From assembly GCA_025267735.1 (NCBI GenBank), contig CM046293.1, positions 11,060,560-11,124,559 on the forward strand: a DNA stretch of 64,000 bases, in the 5' to 3' direction. The notes beneath the pieces were generated by a model. That model did not search any database. It was given only the letters and a program-made list of their open reading frames with translations, and was not told where the DNA came from. This stretch comes from Mactra quadrangularis (lineage: Eukaryota; Mollusca; Bivalvia; Venerida; Mactridae). Both the position numbers and the translations under genes were made by a program. Of this stretch, positions 48,201 through 59,702 are shown piece after piece; position 1 is the stretch's first letter; each line of letters opens with the position of its first letter.

Positions 48201-51200
48201 ATAACTGATTTAAACAAAGTTGGTCTTAATTAGATATGCCACTCATAGACTTGATGAAGCAGTTATTCAAATATTTCAGACTTTTGTTAATTTTCTTGAA
48301 CTTAGTGGTGTTATACTCTTAAACTATCGCCACTCTGTTTGACTGAATATGTTACTTTTACCACTCAAAGGCATACATTTTGATCAGTCTACACAAAGCT
48401 AGTCTACATCCTTCTTTATTTACATCTAGTTAGACTACTCTTTCATGGACCCTTTGGTTTGTCTTAAATTATGACAGCTCAATGATCTTTCTCAATCGTG
48501 TAAATATGTAACTTTTGAAATCTTGTAAAAGTTTAACTTTTGAATTGAAATTTAATGTCTTTATTATAACCACTTATTGTTGTAATATTTTAGGCAATGA
48601 AAGAAAGACATCAAGAAATCAATATACATAAAGATATGTTGAATGCTCAAGTTAGAGCCGTAAATGAAGAAAGACAACAAATTAGTGCAGAATTACATGA
48701 GAGAATTTCTAAAATAGATAAACTTAGAAAGAGGTAAGATCTTGTCTGAATTTTAACATTGTCAGTGTTGATCATTCTACAAAGTCACACATTGAATTGT
48801 TTGTAGGAGCTGTGTACCAGTGGTTGGACATTCACATAAGGATTGAGAGGTTCCTGGTTCATTATCCTACCAAGGACACTGCTAATTTGTTTGAGCTAGA
48901 AATTTACATTCAGTTGTTCCACTCCACTCTAGTGTAGACGAGTACTGTGAGGGTTGACTGCTTGTTGATGATCAGAAGTTATCATACAAAAATTGTAAAG
49001 TCGGCTGAACATGTATATGTATATGAAAGCAGACTTTGAACTGCACTTTAACTTTATATTCTAACATTGTTAAAATATTTGCTACTAATTCATGCAGCAG
49101 CTATCTCCAAAGACAAATCTTATTTAGAAATTGCTCTCTAAATATTAAACTCACAGTCTAGTATTCAAACCAATCCTATAAATGTAACATGGCTCTATGT
49201 GTGTAATGTAGATGGTTGTTTTACAGAGGGTGAAATCTATTACTTGTGCAATCCGGGAATGAAAACTAGGTGAATTATTCACTTTATATTACTCTGACTG
49301 TTGGAAAGGATATGAACAAAATAGATTATTATTTATTACTGCTATTGTAAGATGAATTGTTTGCATTTATTACATTATTTGTAGGTGTCATACTTTTTAG
49401 GACAAAATCTAAAACATCTACCAGTTTGTAAGGTCTGTGTGTTTTTAACTGTTGCTGTTCCTGATGTGTTTTCAGGCTATTGTGAAGAAACTTACTTAAT
49501 AATTTAACTGGTTATTTTCAGATATGAAATATTAATGGTGTCTATGGCTCCACCTGAAGGTGAAGAAGAAAGATCACAGGCTTATTATGTTATCAAGGTA
49601 TAAAATGTATAATATTATTATATTGTAACTAAATTACATCAATATCTACACAGAATATCTTTCCTTTCTCTACAAACATGTTTATGTAGTTTCCAATAGC
49701 TCATATTTGGAACTTGTATTTGTGTGTGTGTTTTCCTGCTGAAAAGTTTGTCTGTGTGGATACATCCATGGGGCACAAAGTTATTTCACATGTCATTACT
49801 GAAAGAGAGTCAACACAAATTAAATCTTATTGTTCTGTGTTCACCCATTTTTTTTAAACTTTGTTCCACACAGGTTCCTTTGGAACAAACTAAGTTTTTG
49901 TGCTGGAAAAAAACACCAATTTGAGTTCTGAATCAAATTCATAAAGTGACATGATATCTGGGCTAATTATAAATTACTTGCATCTCTTCTCTTGCAATAA
50001 GTGTGTAAATATGTACATGCAGTTAGTCAGCTCTTTATGAATAGGTAAGGGAGTTATGGTAAAAGAAAAGGGTGTAGGATAGCTGATTATGTGCACACAC
50101 ATGGCAATTATTTATTACTAAACTGTTGCCTTATTTCATGATGTTAAGAAATGTTAAGAAAAAAGTGCTGATACATTAGCATAATAAGTCTACTGTTATA
50201 TTTAATGGACCATGTTTGTGTGGATGAAGTTAACTTGATTAGTTCTGTAGTTATCTTATATTTTCCTATTTGATGTAGGCTGCCCAAGAAAAAGAAGAAC
50301 TACAACGAGAGGGTGATGATTTAGATGCTAAGATCAGAAAAGCTGAGAAAGAAATTAGAGCTTTAGAAAATACACTTAAATTAATGAATAACAGAAATGA
50401 AACCTACAGGAAAAGTTTCAACAAAGTTACTGATGCTAGTAAGTGTATAGTTGTAAAAGTTTTTCATTTGATTTCTATCCCTTAGCCTCCTGAATTTTAG
50501 TAATGGACTCATCTTGTCTTAAAATTCGAACAGTCCATTGTCTTTTAAATGGAGGTCTTAATTTTTTATGCATAATGATCAGTGGAGAGTTAGGTAAGAC
50601 TGCATAAATGTATATACTGGTGGCAAAATTTTTTTGTTAAGCCTTCAGAATACAGTAAAACCTCTGCAACAGCCCTAATGATTATTCATTAATGCATGAC
50701 TGACCATCTTTTATAATTATATAATAATAATAATTTAGATGATAAAATGGACCGTTCCATGACCTTACCTATTGGCATATTTAACAAAGTTTTACAGTTA
50801 CATTTTATCCCACAAACAAGGTGTTAACAAAAGAGCACATGCTTATATTTGTGGGTAAATGTATTGTTATTCAAAAAAAGGTCGCACACAGAATTGTCAA
50901 TTAAGAGAAACAACAATGTCTGGCCACACCCACTTCTATGATTATTCATCATAATCATCACTGTAAATATTTGGCCACACCCACTATGATGTTTATTCAT
51001 GAACTATAACTTTGTAATGTTCAGGTGATGAAATGGAAGAGAAGCAACAGTTAGATGAACAAATGAGAGCTGTAATGGATAAATATAAATATAAGAGACG
51101 TCAAATACGAGAGTTACAAGAAGATTTACAAACAATGAGTAATACATTAGATAATTTGAAGAGAGATGAAGATGCTTACTGTGATATGGCTGATGAAAAG

Positions 51201-54200
51201 AAGGTTGGTGCATTGTTTATTATATCATAAAAGGGGTAAATGAGATAGTGCTATTATAAACATGTTTTCCATACATTATTAAGCTGTATCAATGGAAAAA
51301 AATAAAATAAACTAAGTTGTAAAATTCGATTATATTTTTTTTCTTATGCTGTAACCTGCTAAAAGTCGATGGTTCAAAATGGTATTGAACCTAGGACTCG
51401 TAAGCAGACTATACAGTGCCAGCATAAAAGCTAGCTTGAAGACAAGAGTTTACAAGTGTCATGTTATACCTCTGCTATATACACCCCCTTCTTACCAGAT
51501 TTGTCTTTGACTTCTTGGAGGTCCAAATTATTGAAGATGAATGTCTTTGGACGATCTTAAGAAAGCAATTAAACAATTTCTGGTGTGTTATTTACCTGGG
51601 TTGCCATTTGTAATCTAGTAAAAATCTATGATCTAAACTAGTATTGAACTCACAACCTTTCCTGTTACAAGCAGTTACTACCATGTTGCCATAAAAGCTT
51701 GCTTGAAGACATGAAATTACAAGTGCAAAATTGCCTCTGCTACAATTGAAATCATTAAAAAGTCTTGATTTTATTAACAATACCTTGAAGTTATATTTTT
51801 TACTATATATTTTTAGAACAAGATACTTCAATTAAACAAAGAACTTGATGATCAGAGAGCCAAACTTGAGAGAGTAACAAAACAGAATTTACGTTATGCT
51901 AAAGAACTTAGATCAGCTAAGAAAGCTAAAGGTGAAACACCAGAAGAGGTTAGTATGACAAGTTTTGGTTTAAATACCATGTCGACACAAATGGACTATT
52001 CCTTGACTTTGCATATTTAACAAAGGTTTACAGTTTCATTTTGTCCCCAGCTCAAATAAACTAGCTTTCTGAGATCTTGGTCTATAATGGATACTCACTT
52101 ACCTTTCCACAAGACTGACAACATCTGCATACATCTCATTAATGGAGGACAATTGAGATTATTGTTGCATTTTCATGGAAGGGTATAACCAGCCCTAATG
52201 AGGCTAGAACCAGCAACCCCTTCAAGACAATAGATTTGATATCTTGCACATAGCTTACTACACCGTGGGCCTGGGTTGCATTCATGAATATAAGTTACAT
52301 TTGTGTACCACTTAAGTCTGTGTCCTTACACATGTGCAGGTATTATGAGAATCTTGTAAGATAGTGATAGACCCTGATCGTCAAACTCACATTTAAGCAG
52401 GTGACCATCACTTTACCTATTCACACTTTAATAATTTGGACTGACCATAATTTTGTTGGTGAGAATTTTTGATGGATCAGCACAAAACTAGTCTAACTAT
52501 GTGTAAATAATGAGGGATGTAGCATAGCATCGAGATGTCACTTGCATTGTAATATAGATGAATAAATGAAATTAGGGACTTTAGTCAGTTATCTTTCACT
52601 TATAAAATCTGAAGCAATCCAATTGGTAAGTAGGTACTTATAGTTGGAATCCTCGGGTTTATCATTCAATTCCTATATAAGGATAACAAAATATTTCATC
52701 TATTATCTTACTTAATGAAGATATTTACAAAGATGATGAAATTTAGATAATTCTTTACCCTAAAAATACTTAGTTTGAATTTCAAACAAATTAAATGATT
52801 TAAATTTTTTTTATTTAAGATTAATTTTGGCAAATTGACATTGAAAAGTAAGGGTAAAATCCCAGTAATCCAACTAATTGGACCCACATATTTGAAGAGT
52901 ATACAAGGGGAAATAACTATCTAAGGTCCCTCTTATCTACATATACTAATACATATATTATATATTTAACAGAAAGATTTCTCAGTTAGAGAACTACGTG
53001 AGTTTAACAAGGCAGCTATGCAACAGATTGGTGAAGCTACACAAGTACATCCAGATCTAGCTGAAGCTGTTACTATGTACTTTCAACAGGTTAGTGATAC
53101 ATGAATATCTTCTAATTTCTTACACTTTATGTAAACTGTTACATGTCAAAGGGAATAACATACTGTAATGTTTTGTAAGCCTTATCATATTTCTCAAAAC
53201 TAATTTTTCATTGTGAGTGGCTTTAGGGTCTGAATACTAATATTTTTTTTTCTTATAGATGTCTTAAAAATGGCATAATCCAATGTACCGGTATGTCAAT
53301 ATTTACATATGTTATGTATCTAAAGCATATAAAATTCATAAATTGTCAAGTCCTGCTTTGTTCAGTGATCTTATATAAAAAAATGATTAACTGATTCTAG
53401 GAATTAAAATTGATTTCATATTGAAATAGAATTGGAGTTCATTAGCTGGATAATTGTGACCATGCATGTATATTGTATATAAATATAATTTCAGGCTAAT
53501 TTACCATCATTGACTGCTGGTAGACAACCAGGAAGTGGTAGAAGTAGTGTATCATATAATTTTATAATTTCAGGCTAATTTACCATCATTGACAGCTGGT
53601 AGACAACCAGGAAGTGGTAGAAGTAGTGTATCATCAGTAAGATCCAGTGTATCTAGTATAAAATCACCAACTGGTAGTGCTATGGGTAGAGCACAGATAG
53701 GAGCTGATCTTGGAGGTATGTCTTCTATCTATATCTAGAAATATAGCAGTGGTCTAGAGGTAGGATGTGTGCTGAGTGATCGAGAGGTCCTTAGTTCAAA
53801 CCCAACTTTAACATTGCTAATTTCCTTGAGCAAAAAAATTTACATACAGTTGTTCCACTCCACCCAGATGTAAATGGGTACTGTTAGGGGTATACTGCTT
53901 TAGTGATCAGGGGTTGACATACAACATTATACAATTGGCTGAACTGAATATAGAGGGAGGAAAAATACAAGTTGGTATTTTATATTAAGTCCTTGCTGGT
54001 ATTTTTATTTGGCAGTAAATCTGATTTGAACAATAACAACCAGCAATGTCTCCTTTAGAATAAAATTTGATTTGGTTTTATTGCCCATTGAAAGTGAAAT
54101 AGATTTAAAAATAAACTTAATTTTTTTTATTAACTCAACAAATCCAGTTTAATTTCATTTAGCATATTACTTGTAAGCTAAGTGAATATTGCTACAGGAT

Positions 54201-54722
54201 AGGACGTACAATAAACAATGCATGTTACAGCTCATTTAGGATAACTTGAGACAAAATACAACGATACCATTTTTATACACAGATAGATCTAAGTATAGTA
54301 CGCATAATTATCGAGTATTATCAGTCTGCTTTTGACGTATTCTAACTGAAGTATAAAAAGTATATATCAACTGACCTCTCTATTCAGTTTAATGCCCGAG
54401 ACCAAAATATGTAAACAAGCTGAGTCGTTTATCTCAAGTTATCCTAAATAAGCTATATTGTACTTTTAAAATAAACTTGCTGTGATATTAGATTACTCAG
54501 CCATGTATCTATTCGGTGAAAATGTGTAAACCTAAACTCATGCCTCCCCTAAATAAGTGTTTTGTAACATACTTACAAAATGTAAACACACTTTAATAAA
54601 ATGAACTGTAATATAATTATAATATTACTATATTTACAGCTGGAATACAATCACCAGGTGGTGGATCCCGTAGTTCAAGTTCTATGAGCAGTCTACGTAG
54701 TCAAACAAGTGCAAGAAGATAA
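36256..54722 (+). CDS. CCDC39: CCDC39, axonemal 96-nm ruler protein (complete, 17 coding exons)
   Basis: Ortholog of human CCDC39 and Chlamydomonas FAP59. With CCDC40 it forms the coiled coil that sets the 96-nm repeat on doublet microtubules and positions inner dynein arms, radial spokes and the nexin-dynein regulator. Exons: 36256-36363, 39370-39636, 40428-40679, 41698-41826, 42452-42643, 44939-45042, 45723-46050, 46488-46652, 47659-47913, 48594-48733, 49522-49597, 50279-50438, 51025-51203, 51817-51948, 52973-53089, 53574-53715, 54640-54722. All GT-AG, phases agree, 942 residues (human 941). Landmarks: [20 protein letters not shown] at the N-terminus, [18 protein letters not shown] (about 141-158), [28 protein letters not shown] (about 647-663). 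Residues 40-865 are nearly all coiled coil; the last 75 are Ser/Gly-rich. An in-frame stop precedes the ATG. One exon has a duplicated acceptor (53484-53635). Confidence 0.96.
36715..37960. mobile_element. Foldback element in CCDC39 intron 1
   Basis: A 1246-bp palindrome folding at about 37370. The ends mirror each other: ATAGAAACATCAGATAGCAC at the left, ATAGAAACACCGGATAGCAC for the reverse-complemented right, followed by clustered GCACCGAAAA and CCGGAAAGCAC motifs. Each arm has about three tandem units of roughly 190-215 bp (TGTACGATTATTRATATGAT, AATAGACACATAGAGTGC). No target duplication identified, no transposase frame. Confidence 0.85.
38236..38509. mobile_element. MITE with perfect 19-bp inverted ends
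   Basis: TCTAGTTTAGCGGATCCCG occurs at 38236-38254 and exactly inverted at 38491-38509. Inside is a GC-rich hairpin (GGGGGCGGCAGCCCCC). No clear target duplication. CCDC39 intron 1. Confidence 0.85.
38841..38970. mobile_element. Possible small hAT-like MITE
   Basis: CAGGGCTCAGCATTAA at the left and, reverse-complemented, CAGGACTCAACAAGCTAA at the right, with ACATG on both flanks. The ends resemble those of 14265-14597. Confidence 0.35.
39985..40332. mobile_element. Tc1/mariner-like MITE with TA duplication
   Basis: CAGTACCCACCAAAAGTTTG (plus GAGAC, 25 bp in all) at the left is exactly inverted at the right. TA flanks both sides (39983-39984, 40333-40334). 348 bp without coding. Ends 95 bp before CCDC39 exon 3. 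Confidence 0.92.
40777..40969. mobile_element. MITE family F copy
   Basis: ATCCAGAATTCAAATATTTG at the left mirrors CATAAATTTGAATTCCGGAT at the right, with conserved inner GTACAAACAAA/TTTGTTTGTAC and AGAACAATAGGATTT. The best-preserved inverted ends of the six copies. Confidence 0.75.
42694..44352. repeat. Repeat family D with expanded 154-bp tandem body
   Basis: Starts TTTTTAGCCGGATTTTTC, has a G-rich stretch (GGGTGGGCGGGCGGGC) and ends ATCCGGCTTTAATGTGGC. Between them the body unit is tandemly repeated: TTGGATATCTCTGCCATTTA recurs at 43179, 43333, 43487, 43641 and 43797 (154-156 bp apart), after two more diverged units. Open frames here come from the repeat, not from genes. CCDC39 intron. 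Confidence 0.88.
44409..44634. repeat. Repeat family D, short copy
   Basis: Starts TTTTTAGCCAGATTTTTC, one body unit, ends AATCCGGCATTAATGTGG and CCACATTACAT. It lies 57 bp after the long copy and lacks the G-rich stretch. Confidence 0.75.
47934..48110. mobile_element. Candidate MITE
   Basis: AGTGATTATTCTTGAAAGCAG at the left mirrors CTGCTTCAGAATAATCACT at the right; the A/G-rich interior has repeated AAAAAGGGCAGG. Related to 21655-22035. Confidence 0.5.
48806..49045 (+). repeat. tRNA-derived SINE, family A
   Basis: GGAGCTGTGTACCAGTGGTT head, AGGTTCCTGGTTCATTATCC in the box-B region, then GACACTGCTAATTTG and GTACTGTGAGGGTTGACTG. CCDC39 intron. Confidence 0.7.
49716..49934. mobile_element. 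MITE family F copy
   Basis: Diverged copy with TTATTGTTCTGTGTTCACCC at the centre and mirrored GTTTTCCTGCTGAAAAG/GTGCTGGAAAAAAAC arms. CCDC39 intron. Confidence 0.5.
51351..51745 (-). repeat. Two diverged copies of a tRNA-headed repeat
   Basis: Copies at about 51351-51482 and 51588-51745 share ATTGAACCTAGGACTC-like box-B complements, CATAAAAGCTWGCTTGAAGAC and the ending CCTCTGCTA. CCDC39 intron. Confidence 0.5.
52121..52275 (-). repeat. tRNA-derived SINE, family J
   Basis: On the minus strand, a head CCCACGGTGTAGTAAGC and a box-B-like GGTTGCTGGTTCTAGCC, followed by ACCCTTCCATGAAAATGCAA. The same body is at the right edge of the window (63901-64000). Confidence 0.55.
52575..52930. mobile_element. 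MITE family G, second copy
   Basis: Same ends and interior as 27057-27417. It ends only 42 bp before CCDC39 exon 15 (52973), so the branch point and pyrimidine tract of that acceptor must lie in the short gap or in the element. Confidence 0.8.
53484..53635 (+). repeat. CCDC39: Duplicated 3' splice site and exon start in CCDC39
   Basis: Two copies 79 bp apart (from 53484 and 53563) of about 72 bp, starting TATAATTTCAG and GCTAATTTACC and ending GTATCAT, with one difference (GACT/GACA). Each has an intact acceptor (exon starts 53495 and 53574). Only the downstream one keeps the frame: [15 protein letters not shown] then on to the normal tail. The upstream one runs 27 codons to TAA at 53576-53578. 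Confidence 0.95.
53743..53950 (+). repeat. tRNA-derived SINE, family A
   Basis: AGCAGTGGTCTAGAGGTAGG (box A) and TTAGTTCAAACCCAAC (box B), then ATTGCTAATTTCCTTGAGC, GTTGTTCCACTCCACCCAG and GTAAATGGGTACTG. Last CCDC39 intron. Confidence 0.75.
54230..54453. mobile_element. MITE family H (GGATAACTTGAGA ends)
   Basis: AGCTCATTTAGGATAACTTG at the left mirrors the right end (reverse complement AGCTTATTTAGGATAACTTG). 224 bp, last CCDC39 intron, 186 bp before the final exon. A small relative is at 55900-55970. Confidence 0.82.
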
Positions 54723-56832
54723 ATGATAGAACATATATATACTTACATATTTATATGCCGTCCACTGATGATTATATATGAACCATAATTATAGAATGTG
54801 TTATATTGAAGTTTTAATGTATTTATGTACTATACATGTACATATCTTATTATAGTTTAAAAGATTTTGTTTATTTGTGATGATTATAAATAGAAAAAAA
54901 TGTGAAACTTTTAAAAAACTTGTTTTTCATTCACTTTATATGACAATTCTTAGAATTCAAAATATTAATATTTAAACAGTGTACTTAGAAAAACATGGAC
55001 AGAGTGAAGTGTTCAGATTTTGCAGATTTTTAGATTTGTTTAGAAATGCTGCATCAATATTCAGAAAATGGGTCTAGAAAAATAGTCAGAATTTAGAGCA
55101 TTAAATGAGTTTTTAGGATCTGATTTATTAAGTTCCTATGTACAACAAGTACAACAAGGGTAAACTCCCTTTTGTAATTATTTATTTATTATGACTACAA
55201 GAAACAAGTAGATCTGTCATGCTTTGAAGTTCTTTTTACTTAATGAAAACAATGTGAGATTGTATAAAAACTTGTTCACATTGTATATTTTGAATCAAGT
55301 ATTGGATACTTGCATTAAATTTTGTTTTAGTTGTGTAAATTGTATTTAATTATAGTCCAACAAAATTGAATTTGTCTTAACTTACTTATGATCAAAGTTT
55401 GTTAAAATATCCATATTCACTTGGACATGTTGAATTCTGTTGAACTATATATATCTATTGTCTTTGTATGACTGAGAGTTTTGATTGTGGCATTTAAAGG
55501 GACCTAACTCCATGTGAAATAATCTTTTTGTCCATAAGCCTTAGCCTATCACCCAATTTGATATCACATACTTTTACCTTTTAGTGTAAGAAGCTTACCA
55601 TGAGACAATGCACTACATAGGGGTATGCATAGGCAACAGGACCCAATTATAGCTCATGAACATTGACCTTTGACCAGGAATACAATTTATATATTTCATT
55701 TATATTCATTGATCAGATTGTTACAGTGTAGCTACTGAGGCTTGTAATGTATAATTGGACCAATTTACACTAGCTATCATTTTGAAAATGTGTTAATTTA
55801 TAATTGATGAGTTCACTGTACAAATATTTCATATTAAAAGTTTTAATCAATTAAAGTTTTTGTCAAATACTACATATTGTATTTTGATTGTTTATAGTTT
55901 GTGTAGGATAACTTGAGACAATAATAGGCAATTATCTTTGTACAAAATATCTCATGTTATCCTAAGCAATCTATATAGTTTATTGAATGAATGTTTACAT
56001 TGTATTATTGTCTGTGATATTTTATATTGAATTGTATAAAATTATAACTATTTATACTTTTGTTGTATATGACATGTTGTTCTTATCAAGATGGTTTTCA
56101 CTCTCTCTGGAAAAATGTTTTTGCAGATTTTATGAACTGTCTGATTTTTACCTGTTCATGACAATATTATAACATTATTCAAGCATAGCTTTTTATGGTA
56201 CTTTTATACATAAGAGGAATGGTCAAAATATTATCGCTTTTACATTCTATGAAATTTGGATATGATAGTGGTTGTCTGAACTGGTCATTTTGTTTGCTAG
56301 CACTACATCTTGTTTGTAGAATTTTGGTTCTCCAACAGAAATCTGATTGCTGAAAATTCATAGTGCTTGTCACTAACAAATGAACACACTCCATTTTCAT
56401 AGACTGCTTTTATCAAATCATTCCAGCATTGTTTTAGCGTTAGTGTGGATGTTTTAACATTAGGAAAATACAATTACATTCTCTCACAAATCCGTATTTG
56501 AATGAATTGTCATATGAGTATACACTGCCATTAGATACTATGAATTACCTGGGTATAAATGTAATAACAGTGTAATTTGTTTCAGAATGCAAATAGGCTA
56601 AATTGCTTTGAACACAACTATTTGCCATATTTGTCAAAAAAATCTAAATTAAAGTTAATATTAACTCTTGAATCAGAAAGATTGATCATTTCTTTATGAT
56701 AAGCATTTATTCTATTCATGATATTTAAGAAATTTAAATGTTTGTTGTAAAATGATGTGAAATGTTAGCTTCAATACATTGCCATTAAACATAATATCCT
56801 TTATATTTGTCTTATTTTTATTTCTTTATTTG
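54723..56832 (+). other. CCDC39 3' UTR and intergenic DNA
   Basis: No coding region seen. I find no canonical AATAAA soon after the stop; variant ATTAAA signals at 55833-55838 and 55850-55855 could serve. A small family H MITE (55900-55970, TAGGATAACTTGAGACA mirrored by TCTCATGTTATCCTA) follows directly. Confidence 0.4.
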
Positions 56833-57093
56833 GTTGGGTTTAACACCCTAGCAACACATTGTATAGCTTAAATCACAGCGGTCAGTCAACCTACTCACCA
56901 TCCCTCGAAAGGCTTATTCTCAAGATTTAGCTAGCAACTAGTTACTAGATGCATACTTCCACCATGTTTGGAACCAGTGTAAGGAGGGAGAATAACAGAA
57001 ACTATTTCATGACCACGGAAGTATGCCCTGCTCGGTGTCAAATCCATGATCCCTCGATCGGACATGTTTGCTACCAACTAAGCTAGCTGGGCA
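56833..57093 (-). repeat. tRNA-derived SINE, family B
   Basis: Tail GGTTGGGTTTAACACCC, body CGAAAGGCTTATTCTC, and minus-strand head visible as GCTACCAACTAAGCTAGCTG on the plus strand. Confidence 0.75.
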
Positions 57094-57388
57094 GGAATTT
57101 GTTTTGTTTTAATTTGACTTTTGACTGGTTGTACTATGTGAACCAATGTCTAGATAGCTGGCAGACTGCCATATATTATGTCCACACTGTTACTTAGAGT
57201 GTTAGGCTAACAATCCATCTTAACTATAAAATGCACCAACTGATACCACTTATAAAAAGTTGCATATGAAAATATACTAGAAAATTGGACAATATGAAAA
57301 TACAAGGTAAGCCAAATACTACCAGAAAACTACCTACAAAAACTGTATACTTGTATGGATTAACATCAATGAGCAGCGGTCACCAACA

Positions 57389-57593
57389 ATAGATTGTATC
57401 CAGAATTCTAATGTTTGGGTTTTCTCCAGGGTTTCATAGCAACTTTTACAATGAATACACGTGTACGTGCAAAGAACAAAAGGATTTTAACTGTATATCG
57501 TGCTTTCAGCAATACTTAGTTACAAACTGTGTTTGTACTGCCTGCACACAGACAGAAAAAACCCAAAAATTGGAATAGGAATTAGGTCTGTTG
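57389..57593. mobile_element. MITE family F copy
   Basis: ATAGATTGTATCCAGAATTC at the left mirrors GGAATAGGAATTAGGTCT at the right, with inner GTGCAAAGAACAAAAGGATT. Confidence 0.65.
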
Positions 57594-57714
57594 AACAAGT
57601 AAACGTAATCACAATGTTTGCCACAGATTTATAGCTAGGCTTACTTACCTGGAGTTACCAGAAACATGACTTTTGTTAATAGATATTTCCAACTATAGTG
57701 TATTGCTCAATGTA

Positions 57715-58047
57715 TTGTGCATTAAGTTTGACCCCGATCTGAACTTTATGCAAGAATATTCATTACATTGAATACGAATGTAGTATTAATGCTCAATACT
57801 GCTCAGAGTATATCGTCAAAGCTTGAATGTAATTATTACACAGGGATTATTTTTAAAATATATTAAAGCGTACAATGAGTGTCTATTACCCAGTGGCCGA
57901 GAGGATTATATGATGTAAATCCATTGTTTATTTTGAATACGTTATGTGCCGAAGAGTAGAATAGGTATTGATTTTGGTCGGGATGTGTGTAGATAATTAT
58001 TAGATGCAAATGTGAAAGGACAGATTGGGGTCAAACTTTACGCACAA
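57715..58047. mobile_element. MITE family I with TA duplication
   Basis: TTGTGCATTAAGTTTGACCC at the left mirrors the right end (reverse complement TTGTGCGTAAAGTTTGACCC). TA flanks (57713-57714, 58048-58049). 333 bp. A sibling is at 59209-59431. Confidence 0.8.
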
Positions 58048-58551
58048 TAACAGTACAAACTCCTAAGAAGCTAGTTACTGTTTGGGCCAATGGGAACCTG
58101 CCTGATTAACATGTTATTATGTTACAGTCTGGTAACCTGCAGGAGATTGAGATAGGAAGTATTGTATTCTAGTCAAAGATAAGAAATGTGTCATGTGTAA
58201 TGTAACCGTGTTAGATTTGTTTGATAAAAATTGATTATAGCAATGGGTTAGCTTTTTATGCACCCTGTCAGTGGACATTAGTGTGACACCTACATGTATA
58301 TTGATACTGGTACACATTCTATCACAAAGGTGGGGGTACAAGATTTCATCTTATCAACTCTAAATGATAGCATCTTGTGGTAGTGTTTAAAGTGTAGATC
58401 ACTGTCCTAGTATGCTGATCTCATTTGTTAATCTAGTCATACTTCTAGATTTGAGCATTAAATCATATTGGATAAGTAAAACAAAACAGCATTTACTTAA
58501 ATACCATTTCAGTGACTTTAAAAGTTAAGTTAAAAAAGGTTTAAGTGTGGT

Positions 58552-58744
58552 TTAAAGTCTGCTTTGTATGTTCAGCTGACTTTAAAGTTTTGTACGATAC
58601 GCCTGATGCTTGAAATCTTCTTCCCTGGGTGAAGTGGAACAACTTCAGGTAAATTTCTTGCTCAAGGATATTAGCAGTGGGTTTCAAAACTGGGTACCCT
58701 CAATCCCAAAGCATGTTTTCTATCACTGGACCACTGCTCCTACA
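58552..58744 (-). repeat. tRNA-derived SINE, family A, minus strand
   Basis: On the minus strand: GGAGCAGTGGTCCAGTGATA, then CCCACTGCTAATATCCTTGA, GAAATTTACCTGAAGTTG and TTAAAGTCAGCTGAACAT. About 190 bp. Confidence 0.75.
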
Positions 58745-59187
58745 GATATGGTCACTTTCATATCTAACAAAATTTAATATAGTTGATAAACTGATAATGA
58801 TTGGTTTTGTTTTTATGCATGTTTTCCACAGTCACAAGTTATATTATAATGAGGATGGTAGTCTACAAGCTATCTTTCCAGGGATTCACCTGTACTTGAG
58901 AGTCAACTCACTACCACCATAAGCAGCTACCTACTTCCACACATAAAAAGCTATAGTTTGTAGGTTGGCTAGAACTTACTATTTTCTATAAGTGAGAGGT
59001 TACAGTGATCAGCAATATTGACCAATGGATCAGAGAGGCTGATGGTAGTACACAATCCAAAATGTAAGAGTCATGTGTAATCTGTTCACATAATTATACA
59101 TGAACATAAATAGGATCACAGAAGACTGAACGTCCCTAGGGACAGGAAGTTGTTAAGACAGTAACTTCTCTGTGGATGTTCTTTTTT

Positions 59188-59702
59188 GTTGGGTTTAATG
59201 CCATAGTATAGTGCGTAAAGTTTAACCCCGATCTGACCTTTCACATCGGCATCTAACAATTATCTACACATATGACGAAAATCAGTAGCACACCTATTTT
59301 ACACTTCGGCAAGTAACGTTTTCAAAATGTGTATACTCCTATATCAGAATCAAGCATTAATACTACATTCATATTCAAAGTAATGAATATTCTTGCATAC
59401 AGTTCAGATGGAGGTTAAACTTTATGCACAATAACACATTGTTTAAATTATACAAGACAACCTACTCAATGTTCATGGAAAAGCTAATCCCTAAATTTAG
59501 CTGTTGATCAGTTACTAGGCACACACTTCTGTCAGTGACTGACATCTGCTATACATGATTTAGAATTTGTGGTAGGAGGGAGAATGGCCATAGAAATTAT
59601 TTCAAGAGGGACCTCCATTAAAATGTGTGCCCAGCCCAGGAATCAAACCTCTGATCCTTCTATCTGTAGACTATTTCTCTACCTACTGAGAATGCCAGGC
59701 TG
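59188..59702 (-). repeat. SINE family B split by a MITE
   Basis: Plus-strand tail GTTGGGTTTAATGCCATAG (to 59206) and the remainder from about 59432 (ACACATTGTTTAAATTATAC through GAGAATGCCAGGCTG) together make one family B SINE like 33413-33714. The gap is exactly the MITE at 59209-59431. Confidence 0.8.
59209..59431. mobile_element. MITE family I nested in a SINE
   Basis: TAGTGCGTAAAGTTTAACCC at the left, reverse-complemented right end TTGTGCATAAAGTTTAACC. TA duplicated at 59207-59208 and 59432-59433. 223 bp; lies in the opposite orientation to 57715-58047. Confidence 0.82.

Noticed and set aside
58677..58922. 81-residue open frame downstream of CCDC39
   Set aside because: Its first part overlaps a minus-strand SINE, and no homology or splice context supports it.
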